Positions 1 to 12,900 of a stretch of 64,000 nucleotides of DNA are shown in pieces. Below the pieces are notes generated by a model that was not told the origin of the DNA, did not search any database, and saw only the letters and a list, made by a program, of their open reading frames with translations. This DNA is from Polytrichum commune (Eukaryota; Streptophyta; Polytrichopsida; Polytrichales; Polytrichaceae), in assembly GCA_950295325.1 (NCBI GenBank), contig OX485809.1, positions 5,644,001 through 5,708,000 on the forward strand. Reading direction: 5' to 3'. The translations under genes and the position numbers were made by a program. How positions within the stretch are numbered: the stretch's first letter is position 1; each line of letters opens with the position of its first letter.

Positions 1-3000
1 TGACGACCCTGACTGCGTCCGTGAGCTCTGCTTGTAAATGCTGATTTTTTGTAAATGCTGCATGGTGTCGTCTGTTGCATGCGCTTTCTCTGTTCACATC
101 GACTATGGTGCCTCGAGGGCTATATACAGGTCTATCCGTGGGACTAGCGGTCAGGTTTGGGGTTGTGTGAAAGATATTTCTCGGTTTTGCCGGACTCTTA
201 CTATATCCACTTGGAAATACCTGTTGCTTATTGGTTGGGTTCACAACTTCTGTGCAGAGAATTGGGCGTGTAGGCCTCTGGTGTCTGAGATCACGATGCG
301 GCACCGCGTGTATGTGGAGCAAATTGGACGGGAGCGGGTTATGTGAAAGGAACATTTCGCCTCTACAGGTTTGATGTGAGAACAAGGTAATTCAGCAGCC
401 TCTCTCGTACTCGGATTGTCTTACCGAATCGCTGAGATGAAGCAGAGCTCGCAGGCAGCAACTCAGTTTGCGAAGTCGGACAATACACACTGGTGAGCCA
501 CATATTTACCTTGTTTCTGTGACCTTTACATTTTGTGTACAAAACATGCCTGTCTCACTCAATAGGTCGACCATAATGTGACCCCTTCACTTGGCAGTGG
601 TGAGCGCCTTGACGGTGGGCCTCATGTACATGAAGATGGCAGGTTTGCTTTTGGATCTGCTGCCTTTGCAAACAGGCTCCAATTTGTTAATGGCTGTGGT
701 CTCGGCCATTGAGATGGACTCATATTCTTGTAGTTTTGGCACACCAGCTCTTGGGCCCATTGTGGCATATTTGACTTTTGCGCCCTGGCTTTTTAGAAGA
801 TGTGAGGGGTGGCGAATTTGTAAATGGCAACTAGAGAATGCCTGGTGCGACGGCTGCGTGCTGGGATTTAACCCTACATCTGGCATCGAACACGGTGTAA
901 TGGATTGAAGGAACATCTATGTTTGTCGTTAGTTGGTTTTCGTGTGGGACCTGTAGAATTTCTCATATTTAGCCTTCTGGGCCCTGTAATTTGGTAAGCA
1001 TATTAGGTATGCCCTAAACTTGAATAGCGTCTCCGTGGTTCATGCAAGGCAGAGGCTTTTTACTGAAATTTAACTTTAGCATCTGTGCAGCAGTCTACGT
1101 AGTTATGGAGGACACCTGTTCTTCTACCATTCCAGCCTATCACAGTTTTACAGCAGGAGGCAAGTCATGCGGCGGCTTGCAAACTTACCTGAGGCAAGGT
1201 GCGCTGCATGAAACCCTCATTGATCTCTTAGCAAGTGGATCAGGTCGGTGATTTGAAGATGTTTCTGAGGCATTGTAACGCTCTAATAAAGCAACATGTC
1301 CATATTCCTGAGTGTTGGAACGTAGAGGAGAGGTGGTTATAACATAAGGCTTAGAGGGACAGATGTAATAGAAGTTTATTTTCCAAATGACAGATTTGCG
1401 TCCTCCCCATAGTTGCTCACTATGAGACTTATGTCCAAGGGTTTGCCTCAAAGTGCTCGTCGTTGGCATGAGCTAATTTGTGGAGTTCTTTTTGCTAGAT
1501 GAGAGTGGTTGGGACCGATATGCAATGATGGAATGCAAACGGATGGTTGTGAATTGGTTGTTCCTACAGTCACATGACAGCTAATGTTGCAATCAGGCCT
1601 TCCACATTGTTCCCTGTGGTTAGTTGTGGTATGACATATATTGGTTCTCCCTCTCCTGATATTGGAAAGCCAGGGACGTTTTATATGTTTCATTTATATG
1701 TATCCCCTACAAATAACCTGCTTCATTAGCATTTCCGTTGCAGTTGTTCAGAGCTTGAAAGCGTATTGTATGGATTGGGTTTAGGGTTTTGCTAGCTATC
1801 ATGACTGTTCTTCGCTGGTCTCCATATCTGAACAAGAGTGTTGAAATTGGAACTTGACATACCTATCTTTTATTTGTGTTGGGCGGCAGGCAGTTTTGGG
1901 TTGAGCTGTGGAGGATGTCACAGCGGAGTAAGAAATCAAAGCAGTCTCGAGACTGGGCTCACCACTTCCAGTCTAGGTGAAGCTTCTCAAAGAATCCCAA
2001 ATTGTTTGGCTGCAACACACAGCTAGTAGAGGATATTGAAGAGGCTATTGGCAAGAGTGCAACGTGTGTGACTTGACAAGGTTAGATGTGTATGGTAATG
2101 TGGTAAGGCCCTTTTCAAATAGTCCTGTGTATCTATACAAACAGTGAATCTGAATTGCATGTTGTGCATGTATTTGGATGTGATCGCATTATATCGCTCA
2201 AGAGTTGGTGTTTCCTTTTCTTACTTCTTCAGCTGAATCTTATACCAACTGAAAATTTAGCATACACCAACCCGACTCTTCCGACACAGTATGCTCTCAT
2301 TTCCATCTAATCTTTGACTTTGTACACTTCTACTTCAGGCGAGGCATCATGTTGTTGCAGTCAGCTCCTTGTTGCCAACTATTTAACGCTCTAGGATCAT
2401 GCCAAGGGATGGACTGGATCGCATCAATGCGAAACCCTAAACAGAAACCCGATGGGCTTCAATTCAGCCAGGGGTATGTATTCAACATCACCAAATTGCA
2501 TTGCTTTACTTCGTTAGATATCATGTATGGGTGCAAATGAGGACAACTCCCTGCAAGAGGATCTTCATGATGGCTGTACTTATATGAAGATGGCAGTACT
2601 TACATTAATTATGTTACCGCCTCCCGTTACAGACAGACACATGGCATTATGAGTGCAATCTTATGCTATTTGAGAGGATTGTTATTTTAATTGGATTCAC
2701 CAACTTCATTAGAGGACCTATTTTCCACTAGGTAGTCTTGACATTAGTACCAACAGCCTGCACTCGATGCGATGTAATACGGACACCGCCATCAATGCGC
2801 CGCCCCACATGTGGTCGACGATAATGGTCGAAGACGCCCGATTCGCATAATGGGGTAAACCCGATCCGATACGGCCATAATGCCATTACCTGATGAGGCG
2901 TACTTCGAGCTATCGCTAACGATTGGGCAAACTGCAACGAGCGCCATTGAGTTACAATTATCATCCTAAATGACTATATGTATTCGAACGCTCCCGTAGA

Positions 3001-3085
3001 GTGCAGGTGATTACTGTGGATTAGAGTGCAGGATTACCGGAGACGCTCCTCATTCAACCAGCGAGCTCCTATCGTGCACCTCTCC
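1..3085. other. Leading region without a recognised gene
   Basis: This stretch has higher GC and less simple repeat than the spacers further right, so it may be intron, UTR or flank of a gene lying mostly to the left. Short open frames exist on both strands, such as 38-346 and 591-908 on the + strand, but none shows a domain I recognise, none is joined by convincing splice sites, and the frames at 587-916 overlap on both strands. A GC-richer island at about 2728-2964 is open on the minus strand and is discussed under findings. No tRNA, rRNA or transposon termini were seen. Confidence 0.4.
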
Positions 3086-4164
3086 ATGGCGGATCCATGG
3101 TTGGCGCTGGAGGTACTGCGGGAGCTGGACGACGCGGGAGCTCGATACTTCGCGCTGAAACTGCTCTCTCCGACTTCGCGCCACTACCTGGTAAGAATCT
3201 GAGTGCCACACTGCATCTGCATTTGTTTCAACTTGTGTTGAAAACCTTCTGCTCTCAAACGCGGCATCTACGTGGGTTTTGGGTACATCACTGGGCGCAA
3301 TCTCACAAATGCATGGTGTTGGCATATCGCAGGAGATCCCTGTGCATTTCACCGACGAGACAGGCTGGCCATTCGACGAGCAGTGCGCACTGGTTACGTC
3401 TATCAACACCGAGAAGGAGTGGCCACTGCAAGTGAGGCGGCTATCCGATGTGCGCGGCGGAATCTCGGCAGTGAGCGTCGGTGGCGGGTGGGCAAACTTC
3501 CTGGCCGACCAGAACGTCGGGTTCGGAGCGTTGATGACGTTCGAAGTCGTGGACGAACGAAGGCTGGTGGTCGCACTCCACCATCGCCGCACCCCCGAGG
3601 AGGCCGAAGAGACCGACAACGAGACCGGATTGGTGCGAGATTGTCGCGGCGGCGACCTTCCCGAAGTCATCAACACTCGCCCTACGACATTGACAGTGCT
3701 CCCCGAAGTCCGCAGCGATGTTCGACCCCAATTCCGCAAAACACTTCGCAAGACCCACGTCTTGAAGCACGCCTCAAGCAGAATTGTAAGTGCTTACCCT
3801 TGTTGCCGCCCTTAGCGTCACTCGTATTCGCGTTGTAGGGTTTCTGTTACACACTCGTGCCACAACTAGCATATAAAGCCCGCACGCTAACGGCGGCCGG
3901 AGATGCATGGGGCTTGCGCAGGATGTCCCAACGCACTTCTGGCGCACTCACGGAGTGGAGCTCTTCGACGGCATCTCGTACACTTTACACGGCCCGCTGC
4001 GTCCATGGAGGGTGGAGACACATACGCACACCTATGGCAAGCAGACGGCTTGCTCCTTCACGAAGGGATGGGTGGGCTTCGTTACCGCGAACGACCTGCA
4101 GCTCGGCGACAAGGTGATATTCACGCAGCTTGGACCACTCGAATTTGCAGTGAGGAAGGTGTGA
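3086..4164 (+). CDS. Two-B3-domain DNA-binding protein (REM-like), three exons
   Basis: Proposed exons are 3086-3190, 3333-3785 and 3922-4164, joined by GTAAGA...GCAG and GTAAGT...GCAG introns, both phase 0, giving 266 residues. The ATG at 3086 starts the first B3 strand (YFALKLL at residues 21-27); the intron falls just before EIPVHF, where B3 folds have their I-P-x-x-F helix. B3-1 ends near residue 125 with a GGWANFL segment and FEVVDERRLVVALHH. An acidic and arginine-rich linker follows. B3-2 (about residues 165-266) shows DVPTHFW, PWRVET, KGWVGFV and LQLGDKVIF, the normal G-W-x-x-F-V and L-x-x-G-D signatures. Each B3 domain is split by an intron at the same structural place, suggesting internal duplication. 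B3 proteins are plant transcription factors; two tandem domains and no ARF or ABI3 extras point to the REM class. The target genes are unknown. In domain 1 the usual L-x-x-G-D is replaced by VGFGALMTF, so that copy may bind DNA weakly. Confidence 0.82.
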
Positions 4165-7100
4165 ACTCCGAAACTCGTTGGAGCTGTATACCCTGCTCCG
4201 CCGGTCTGGTCGACATCCACTGCTTTGTCCATGTCGCCCGGCATGTCATGATAGTTTTGGTGTCTCGCAAAGTGTGAAATTGCGCGCAGGAGCTCTCCTG
4301 GGCACAGCAGGGCGCCGTTTTGAGCATGGGCGTAGGTCTCTTTTGCCTAATTCCAGTGCGCTGGAGTCGTCATTATGCTGACATTTTGAGTAGAAGCAGC
4401 CCGTTGGTAAATGGTCTCAATCCATGTCTGTGGGCTTTGAGTGCAAGAACATCTTGGCATGTAACTCAATTGGCATTGTATATATGCACAGTCTAATATT
4501 GCACGTCGTCCTCGCAATCTCGCAAACCGAATCGCATTTTTCTCGCGCACTCATCTCGCACCGAAACACATGTAGTGCCGCAGTCCATGTTCATGCAGAT
4601 GTGAGTCGGTTGCGATGCCATAGTCCTGGGACTGGGACCAACGTGACGCCACCATTCAGTAGGAGCTCCCGATTCGTCCATGTGTCACCACGTCCTTGCC
4701 CATGAGGTCACCTCACACTGCGGTTGGAGGCGTCACAGGCAACACCGGTCGCCAAAGTCACCGGGTGACTCCCTGGCGCACGTCACGTCGACCACAAAGG
4801 ACTAACTCGCACTTGCGTCCAGCGTACGTCCGGCACCCCACCCCACACCGTATACACGGTGCATGCATACGTATTCCATTTTCCCAGCCCACCGCACCAC
4901 CTGGCACTTGGAAATACCTCAATAATGCCCTGCACTAACAATTCAAGAAAGAACTGCATAGCACTCTTCCACACTTCGGGGCCCACCCACACAAAAAAAT
5001 GGCTTTGAAGTCGGTGCAAGGAAGACCACTATTCCACGAATAGTACGCACCTCTGCCCCAAAATACGGTGTTCTACCTGCACCCACCGTCACGGGGCAAC
5101 CTCCTTTAAGGGTTAATATGAGTTGGGAGGCCTCATTGACCTCAACCCCCCCCCCCCCCACCCTCCCTTTCAATTGGAACATTGGGACCTAACATACCTA
5201 GTATATTGTGTGTAATCTTGAAAGAAGGTCAAGGCGAGTTAGAAGCTTGCTAATGGGGACGACCTCTCGCCAATTTGGATTGGAATATTGCGGGATTGAG
5301 GTGTGATTGTAGTCATGTTTGTGGAGATGTTTAGATTGTGTTTTTGATCACAAGTATACCATGTTGTTAAACACGATGGCGGGCCGAGGTTGAAGGTTGG
5401 GAGATGACAAGTTAGGGTCACATGTATCCAATAGAGTATTTAGACAGCTTAGGAATAAAAACAACTTGTCAAATGTGGGATTGGTGCCTTCTTCGGGAAC
5501 ATGACAACTAAACCCAAAACCCAAAACCCATGACAAGCTTGCATGCCAACTTTGGAGCATTGCCAATGACGACGAACTTCTTGCAAGTGACAACCGAGTT
5601 ATTTTTCTAGTTGCACTAGATGCCTTGTGTGACCTAAACCTTGCCAAACGCCTTACATTGGAAATGGCAAAAGCTCATTTTGGATGACCATTGTAGGGTG
5701 GGAAAAGCGCATAGATTGCTAGTGTAAAGATCAAGGATTGATTTAAGGCTTGGTTTTTTAGCTTCATCTACAGTATTTTGCACCAAAAACAACACTCATA
5801 TGAACATTTTTTTTGTGCATCTATGATATCTTAATGAAATCTTTCGAAATTTTTGTCATAACAATAAAACATTCTTTTGATACAATTAATTGTTGGCTAT
5901 CATTTTTTGCATATACCTAATGCTAATATACGCATCTACATAGGGAGTTGAGTGGTCGTAGACAACTGCCTAGTTGTCTACTCACATAAGCAATCTACCA
6001 TATGTAGTCGACTATTGATAGGAAGAATCAACCTTGTGTAGTTGGTAGTAATCACCGATCATGTCTATTATTATCTTCAGTACTTGATTACACTATCAAT
6101 TCTTGAAAATGACTGCTTGAAGTTGATGTTGTAAAACATCACCCTCTTGTGACAAATTTTGTTATCACAATAACATTTATTGGGTGTCGTGTCAAACCCA
6201 ACATGACACCATCGGCCCATCACATCAATTTGCACATCCATGGCGTGGCCCACCTTGTTCTTATTATGAAAATTAATTTGAACTCTAGAGATATAATGCG
6301 GCCTGCACCAATAGGACTATTTAGTGTAGCTAGGCTAGGCTAGACGTAGAATAAATGTAAGGTAGGCTAGGCTGAACTACCTAGGCATATTGGGTTACAT
6401 GTAGGAGTAATCAATCCCACGACATAATATTTTATTTAAATTGACCATTCTTAGCTAGAAACATGGGGTTTGAGCTTCGCCCAACCCCCTCCACTTTCTT
6501 ACAAGGTTAAGGTAGAGGGGTGCTTAAACCAACACCTTTAAGCTATTGCACATTCATACGGCTATGTGGTTAATAAGATCATATTAGCCTTTGGGCTAAA
6601 CATAGGTATAAAGAAAGACAAAACGTTTTAGCCTCAAATGAATATTTGATGAATATTTAAAGTCAAAACCACTAACTTTCTTAAACGGATTCATAGGCCC
6701 TGTGTATAGGATGAGGATCCCCCAACTTCATTGCCTAGAACCAACACAACATAGTTGGGTGCTAGACCTAAGCTAGATCAAAGCCCAACTAGAAACGGTG
6801 CGCAAAGTCACATGGCCACCTTCATGATCCCACCCAGTTCACTTGCAAAACCGTCACCTTGCATCATGGGAACTGACCCCCTTACATCCTAAAAACCGAC
6901 CCCCTTTGTGCTTACAAGCCTACTTCCTTGGCTTTGTGAATAGAATAGCTATAATCCCCGCCCATGGCAAGTATAGAATGACTAGAATAGGCATTCACAA
7001 GTCACCCTAAATCCACCTTGAATTAACCCGAGATAGAGTGGAGCTCGTTACCTACCCTACTTGGAGTTAGTGGAGGCCACTAGTGGCACCTAAAACCGTC

Positions 7101-7247
7101 ACTTTGTGGGCCCGGACACTCATACACTACGGGGAACAGTTCAAGGTAATAGAGTGTTGGCAATTTGGAGGCATTTATAGGTGTTGGTTATGGGTGGGAT
7201 GTTGGTCTTAGCACCCTCTACCTTACATGTGATTGATGGTGGGCAAA
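4165..7247. other. 3' flank and AT-rich spacer
   Basis: From 4165 to about 5000 the sequence keeps a genic GC level and probably includes the 3' UTR of the B3 gene. A C-homopolymer of about 14 lies near 5147-5161. From 5200 on the DNA is AT-rich spacer. The only coding-like trace is about 5531-5680 (+), where a frame reads LACQLWSIANDDELL... before stops; I cannot assign it. At about 6302-6325 a TATTTAGTGTAG motif matches the terminal repeat of the element at 33876-34671, but no partner end was found nearby. Nothing else was recognised. Confidence 0.4.
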
Positions 7248-7260
7248 GACAATTGTTGCA

Positions 7261-7630
7261 TAGATAGATAGAAACTCCGGTCCCTTTTTAGCAAGGGGCC
7301 GGCGTGAATAAAGTGTCCGTTCGTAATGCCAATGACCCGATGCCCACCAGACAAGGGGACATTGGGACAATACTACTCTCCCCTTTCGAGGATGGACACT
7401 ATAGTGACACACTATACTAGTTCCTAGCTAGCCACTAGTGCCTTGAAGATACCGGACATGGTATCCCCCCAAAGGGCTTTGAGGTACCCATACAACAAGG
7501 TCCAAGGACCCCCCACCATAGTTGGGTGGACTAAGGTGGTGAGCACCACGCCGGCATGAGGAATAGAACCCACAACCTCCTCATTGGGGGCCATGAGCCC
7601 TAACCACCAAGCCAAGGCCCGTGGTGCCTT
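7261..7630 (-). mobile_element. tRNA-derived SINE, copy 1
   Basis: About 370 bp, minus orientation. Read on the minus strand, it begins with a tRNA-like head holding an A box (TGGCTTGGTGG) and B box (GTGGGTTCTATTCC) about 35 bp apart. It continues through a conserved body and ends in a GATA/CTAT simple-repeat tail. It is flanked by a perfect 13-bp duplication, GACAATTGTTGCA, at 7248-7260 and 7631-7643. Two other copies lie at 46219-46587 and 49924-50282. The open frames inside it are incidental. Such elements are transcribed by RNA polymerase III and moved by LINE machinery in trans. The perfect target duplication argues for a fairly recent insertion. Confidence 0.88.
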
Positions 7631-7643
7631 GACAATTGTTGCA

Positions 7644-9919
7644 CCTTGATACTAGTGGTTGTAGGGCTAGTAATCAAGAACAACGGAAACTCTCTAAAGA
7701 ATTGTAGTGAGTTCATTGTCAAAGTCCAAAACAATCGTTAGAATATGATTGAAGAATGAATACATACATGCATACATATGTTGTTGTTGTTGTTGTTGTT
7801 GTTTGTTTTTTTTTATTTTTTTTATTTTTTTTATTTTTAAGTTTTCTACAGTCAACTAATGGTCTTTGATTCAACCAAACTATTCTCAAATGTAGGTAAT
7901 CGTTGTCAAGTCATGGAGGTGGGCGGAGTTATACATAATTTTTGGAATGAACTTTCTTCAATTATTTCAAGAATGTTGAGCATGTTATGTTGAGTTTAAA
8001 TGAAGCTCATTAAATTGGTAGAAATGATTGACCTTTTAAAGGCCTCAAGGATAACATTTCGTATTTTTATTGTCCATTACAATCGACGTTGTCAACAATC
8101 GGTGGCTTGTGGAAGCACGGGTTGCATAGATGCACATGATGTGGATGGGTGAGATTGAGAGTGAATATGTGACAAACTCCATCTAATTGTGACAACAACG
8201 GGTGCACGGAACATTTTAAGAAACACCATGTTACTTACGCATATATGAGTCCTACCTATTGCCACACCCCTCCCCCTCCCTCCGCATCATTATGGGCAAC
8301 AAACTCTATGCATTAGTTCACTATAAGGACTTGGGGGGGGGGGGCACTTGTCACTAGGATTAATAATAACTTGCATGTGTCACCTTCAATTTCATACCAC
8401 ATACGCAACAACTGAAAGATTGCAAGAAAAACAAGGATAAAAATACACGTGTACAAATTATAGATTGCCTCAAATACATGTACGTGTCCAGAGTTGATGA
8501 ATCCACTCATTTATAGAAACACAACTTTGTATATCCCGCCTAGATGAAGGGCCTATTAATTTTACATGTTATAAACATCATATAATAACCCGAAATATGT
8601 ACCGGTATACAAACCTTGCTTTCCACAATTTCCTCCTTACAATGAACAAAAAAATTATCAAATAATACCCCTTTGTGCACCAAGTGAGTAGGTATTGCAA
8701 CAATAGAGTGCACCCCCTAGAGGTAAGATTTTAGGAAAATGAGTTGGCAACACACAATAACATATTATTAGAGACCCATAGGTGACTAGTACGAAGATTA
8801 CATTTGTTTAGTGGTTGACCATATTATTAATTGAGCTTGATCAATATTATGAATTTGTGGTATTTGTTCACACTGTTTCTTTGCAAAGAAAAGGATACAC
8901 TAGTGCAAAAACATTTTTGTCCTTTGGTGGTACATCATCTACCCAAGAATATAGGAAACACAAATCAAGAAAATGTCAATTCTAGGCATCAATACAATTA
9001 AAAGCCTTTTCGCCTTAGTTATAGTCATGTGTTTTTCCATGCTAATATTCATACTCAACCATGGATTTCTCTTACCTCTTAGGGATGCTGACGCTCCATG
9101 CCTTACAAAACAAAAGTTCATATTGAAGTCACTTGTTGACCAATGCAATTGAAGATGACGAGGAGGAAAGGTTCATGCATTCATAACGTAGTTGCTCTTC
9201 ATATTCAAAGAGACCTAAACATAGACCCACGACATTTGCATCAAAATTGTGCAAACTTGTAGAGACCTTATGTATCCCCTTTCCTCAAGACTCTTGATGA
9301 AAGAAGAGTTCCAAAATTCAACATGAAGGTGTTGTATGATGTGGGCAATGTACTCTTGATTTGTTTATGTACATGTTTTTTTATGTCAATTATAATGGCT
9401 CTTAGGGTTTCTCATCAAATCTACATTTGGCAATTGAATCATCTCATCTTCACATGCATTTGCAACATTAATTCTTATGTACATATATTTCTTTTTCGTG
9501 TTTTTGCTTTGTTTTCATGGGTTTTGTGAATATTTACATGCCAGTTGTACAATGCGTGGTGAAGAACACCATATTTTATCCAATTTGAAGCCGGTAGTAG
9601 ACTACATTATATTTCTTTAAAATGGTGTTAAATCATAAAAGAATTGCTAATTTGGAAGATGTGTTGGTAATGGAAAATGCTACACACATGATATTTGATG
9701 GGAGGTTGAATATGACATGCTAACCCATGTTGCCATGTTGGCTTGTTTCCCCTCATTTTCATGTTTTGATTCCTAAGAAAAATAAAATCACCTTACTACT
9801 TTTGGTGTTGAATCTAGTTTCATGAAGACCAAAACAAAACATTGAGGTTCAAAGCACTTATCTTCAAACACCATGGATTAAAACATTGTCAAATACTTTT
9901 TGTTGAGGTAAGAATCCTA
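7644..9919. other. Spacer upstream of the SMP-domain gene
   Basis: AT-rich sequence with a (TTG)n tract near 7780-7805, T-rich runs just after it and a G-homopolymer of about 12 near 8333-8344. No protein-coding exon was recognised. The promoter and any untranslated first exon of the SMP gene should lie here, but no TATA box or transcription start can be picked with confidence. Confidence 0.35.
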
Positions 9920-12900
9920 ATGTTGGGCATTGGTGAAAGTGGATGTGGGCTTTATCAATGCCTCCCTGCCTTTGCAATGGGAGTAGCAATGTTAGCATTT
10001 GTGGAAATGATCATACTTGCATATATGGCCACACGCATGCTCAAGAAAAAACACGAGCTGGAGGAAATGGACAATTTGAATGACTCTAAAGATGTCACGG
10101 AGGAGCTCGAGGGATCAATAAGGTTCAACCTTCAGGTCGCTTACCTCTACATGAAATTTGTAAAACAAAACAAACTAAGATTTGGAGCTCATGTGCTAAG
10201 TGAACCTCAATGCTCACTTCTAATCATATGTTGGCCATTGGATTAAGAGTATTTGTATAGGTATATATGACATTTCAATCCAATATTGCTTTAAAATGTG
10301 AAATGGTTATCATTTAACAAAAACTTCATGCATTATTTTTCTTGCATGAAGTATTTGTAGCTTTGAGGAGAACATTTCTATGTGTGCCATTCATGGAGAA
10401 TATACATCGATACAAAATTGAATCTAAAGAATGTAAATGTTTTGGAAATAGAACACACCATGTTTTTATCAACTTCTTCCCATCGATACCTATTTAGAGT
10501 CTTGACTCACAAAACCCTAAAGGATTATTCATTTGCCTTTGTTATATAGGGAGACATGTGGGTAGCACCGCTTAAACAAGGAGATCACTCAAAAGCAACA
10601 CTGAAAAAATGCAAGGACAAACCTCCTGTTGAAGACGGGGTCCTCACGGGGATTGAGGAAGAAAAAATTGAGATTAGCAAACCCATATTGAAACATGCGA
10701 AGTTAATGGGACAATTGTTGTATTTGTACGGATTGGATGGAAGTGAGGATAAGATCCTCGTGAAAGGTTGTGAGGTCGTGGCCATATCCGGCAATGAGAA
10801 AGCTTCAAAAAAATGGTGAATATTTGACAATTTACATGATTACATCTATGATACAAAAGCATGGAATCAACATAAGACTTTGTCTTGCTCGAAGAGAGAA
10901 GCATAAAAATCCATATATATTTAATTATTTGTATATAATTAGAACATGTTCTTTCGTTTGGGTGTTTTGGTTAGGGCTCGCAAACACCCTATCAAAGTGC
11001 GCCATAGCCAACGCCAACTTTTAGGTGAATGCACAGAGTGCATTTTGTTCATTGAAACGAGTTTGCAGAAAGAGACTTGGTGTGAAGTTCTCCGAGTGGC
11101 CTCAAAATCAAGCCGTGAAGCCCAAGAGTGGTACATAAAGCACAAGCTCAAGTTCGAAGAGTATTGTTCCTCACTTGAGGCAACTACACACCTTATTACC
11201 CAATTTCATTCAGGAGCCAATGACATAGGAGTTTACGTGGAACGTTCCAACTCATCGGGCTCAAATGGTGTGCCTGTTAAAGGGTTTTGGAGTGCGGTCG
11301 AAAAACTAAAGCTACCAAAAGGAGGAGGCATTGGGAGTAATTATATGATGAATCGGAGGAAAGCGTGTGATCTCTTGAGCATGCCGCATAGTATTAATAC
11401 ACAGACTACTCCTCCCTCACAACATGGGAAGCTAGGAGGTGGGGCAGATATGGATGCTACGTCAAGCAACCATCATGGGGCGAGCAACGAGGCGGATATT
11501 AATCAAGGCAACGTGTTTTTTAATATGTTCATTTCGAGGTTGTTTTTTGATTGGTCCCAAAGCTTGTCCCTTCAAGCCAAGTATCATGAACAACTCCAGG
11601 CAAGAAAAAACATTATATGTATCTATATCATTTGGAACAGGTGTTGAAGAGGGGATCCCATTTCTCTCTTCTTGCCGTTTTTGTGAATTGTAGCCCGTTG
11701 CAAGTATACAAACACATCATGGTCTCCCTATTTCTCGTTTTTTCTTCTTCTTTTATAATTATTTTTATCTTCTCATTGTTCAAAACAATCAAACCAAACA
11801 TGTTGGTCTTAATATTTATGATCGCCTACAAGAATATGAACACAAGATGACTTGCATGACATGATGACCAAATGACCTTTGCACATTATATAGAGAAAGA
11901 CGACCATCTTGCAACAATGATATAAGTAATGCTAATAGGAAACCTCTCAATTTCTCCTTCCACATGTAATTTGAATCTTGGGAAGTTCTTCCCATCGCCA
12001 AGTAGATTGTGTAGGGTTTGCATGGTAAATACCCCAAGAAATATATTTCGTTCCACAACATCTACTTTAGGGACTCTAGTGAAAACTTGCCCCTCCCAAG
12101 TTTGTTGTTGGTTCATTGCAACTAGATGCCACTAGAGTAAACCATGACTTGTGACCTCAAATTAGGGACCAATTTGACTAAAATAAGAAACAACCAAAAT
12201 AACAAAGTTTCTTTGTTTTGCCTCCCTTGGGCAGATGTCACAAGCCCCCTCCCCCCCCCAAAAAAAACCTAAGGATAGAGAGAAATAAGGCCCCCATATG
12301 CAACACTTTATAGCCCTACCATCCCATGAGGCTAAAATGGTGTACATATTGATGACTTATGAAGTCTCTTACATCCTCATTTTGTGTGCACTTTTGTGCA
12401 GCAAATGCTCTCAAAGACGAAGATCCCGGGTTTTATCGAGCAAATTGTGTTGACTAGTTTAAATTTTGGGAAGTTCCCCCCATTGCTAAGTAGCTTGAGG
12501 GTGCTACCACCAAATCCCGAAGGCATCACAAGCCTTGGCATTGACATTGAATATGTTGGTGGTGCCTACATGGTTTGTGAGACGCGTGTTGTGAATGTGA
12601 GGTTGGAAACGCATCCCAAAATTTCTGGTGATCCTGTTGGCGAAGATGTAGCCATTATCGCCGGCTCCCTTTACGACCCCAACCATGAGGGTAAAAGATT
12701 ATGACATCATTTTTTTAAAGAAGAAAAGGAGGTTTAACATAATGATAGTTTAGACCATGACACCATTCAATGGTCATACATCACTCAACACTAGGGTGTT
12801 GCATCCCCTGGATCCATAGAGCCCACATTCCAAGAGGAAGGCCATACGTATTATCTTGTGTCATGGTCAAACATGATCATGACAAGGAGAATGGGTTCAT

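Noticed and set aside
3050-3751. 233-codon open frame on the minus strand over the B3 gene
   Set aside because: Antisense to the well-supported B3 exons, with a low-complexity Ser/Arg translation typical of a GC-rich shadow frame.
10946-11647. 233-codon frame read as a standalone gene
   Set aside because: It is exon 3 of the SMP gene plus intron sequence on both sides. The upstream ATG at 10946 lies in the intron before the acceptor.
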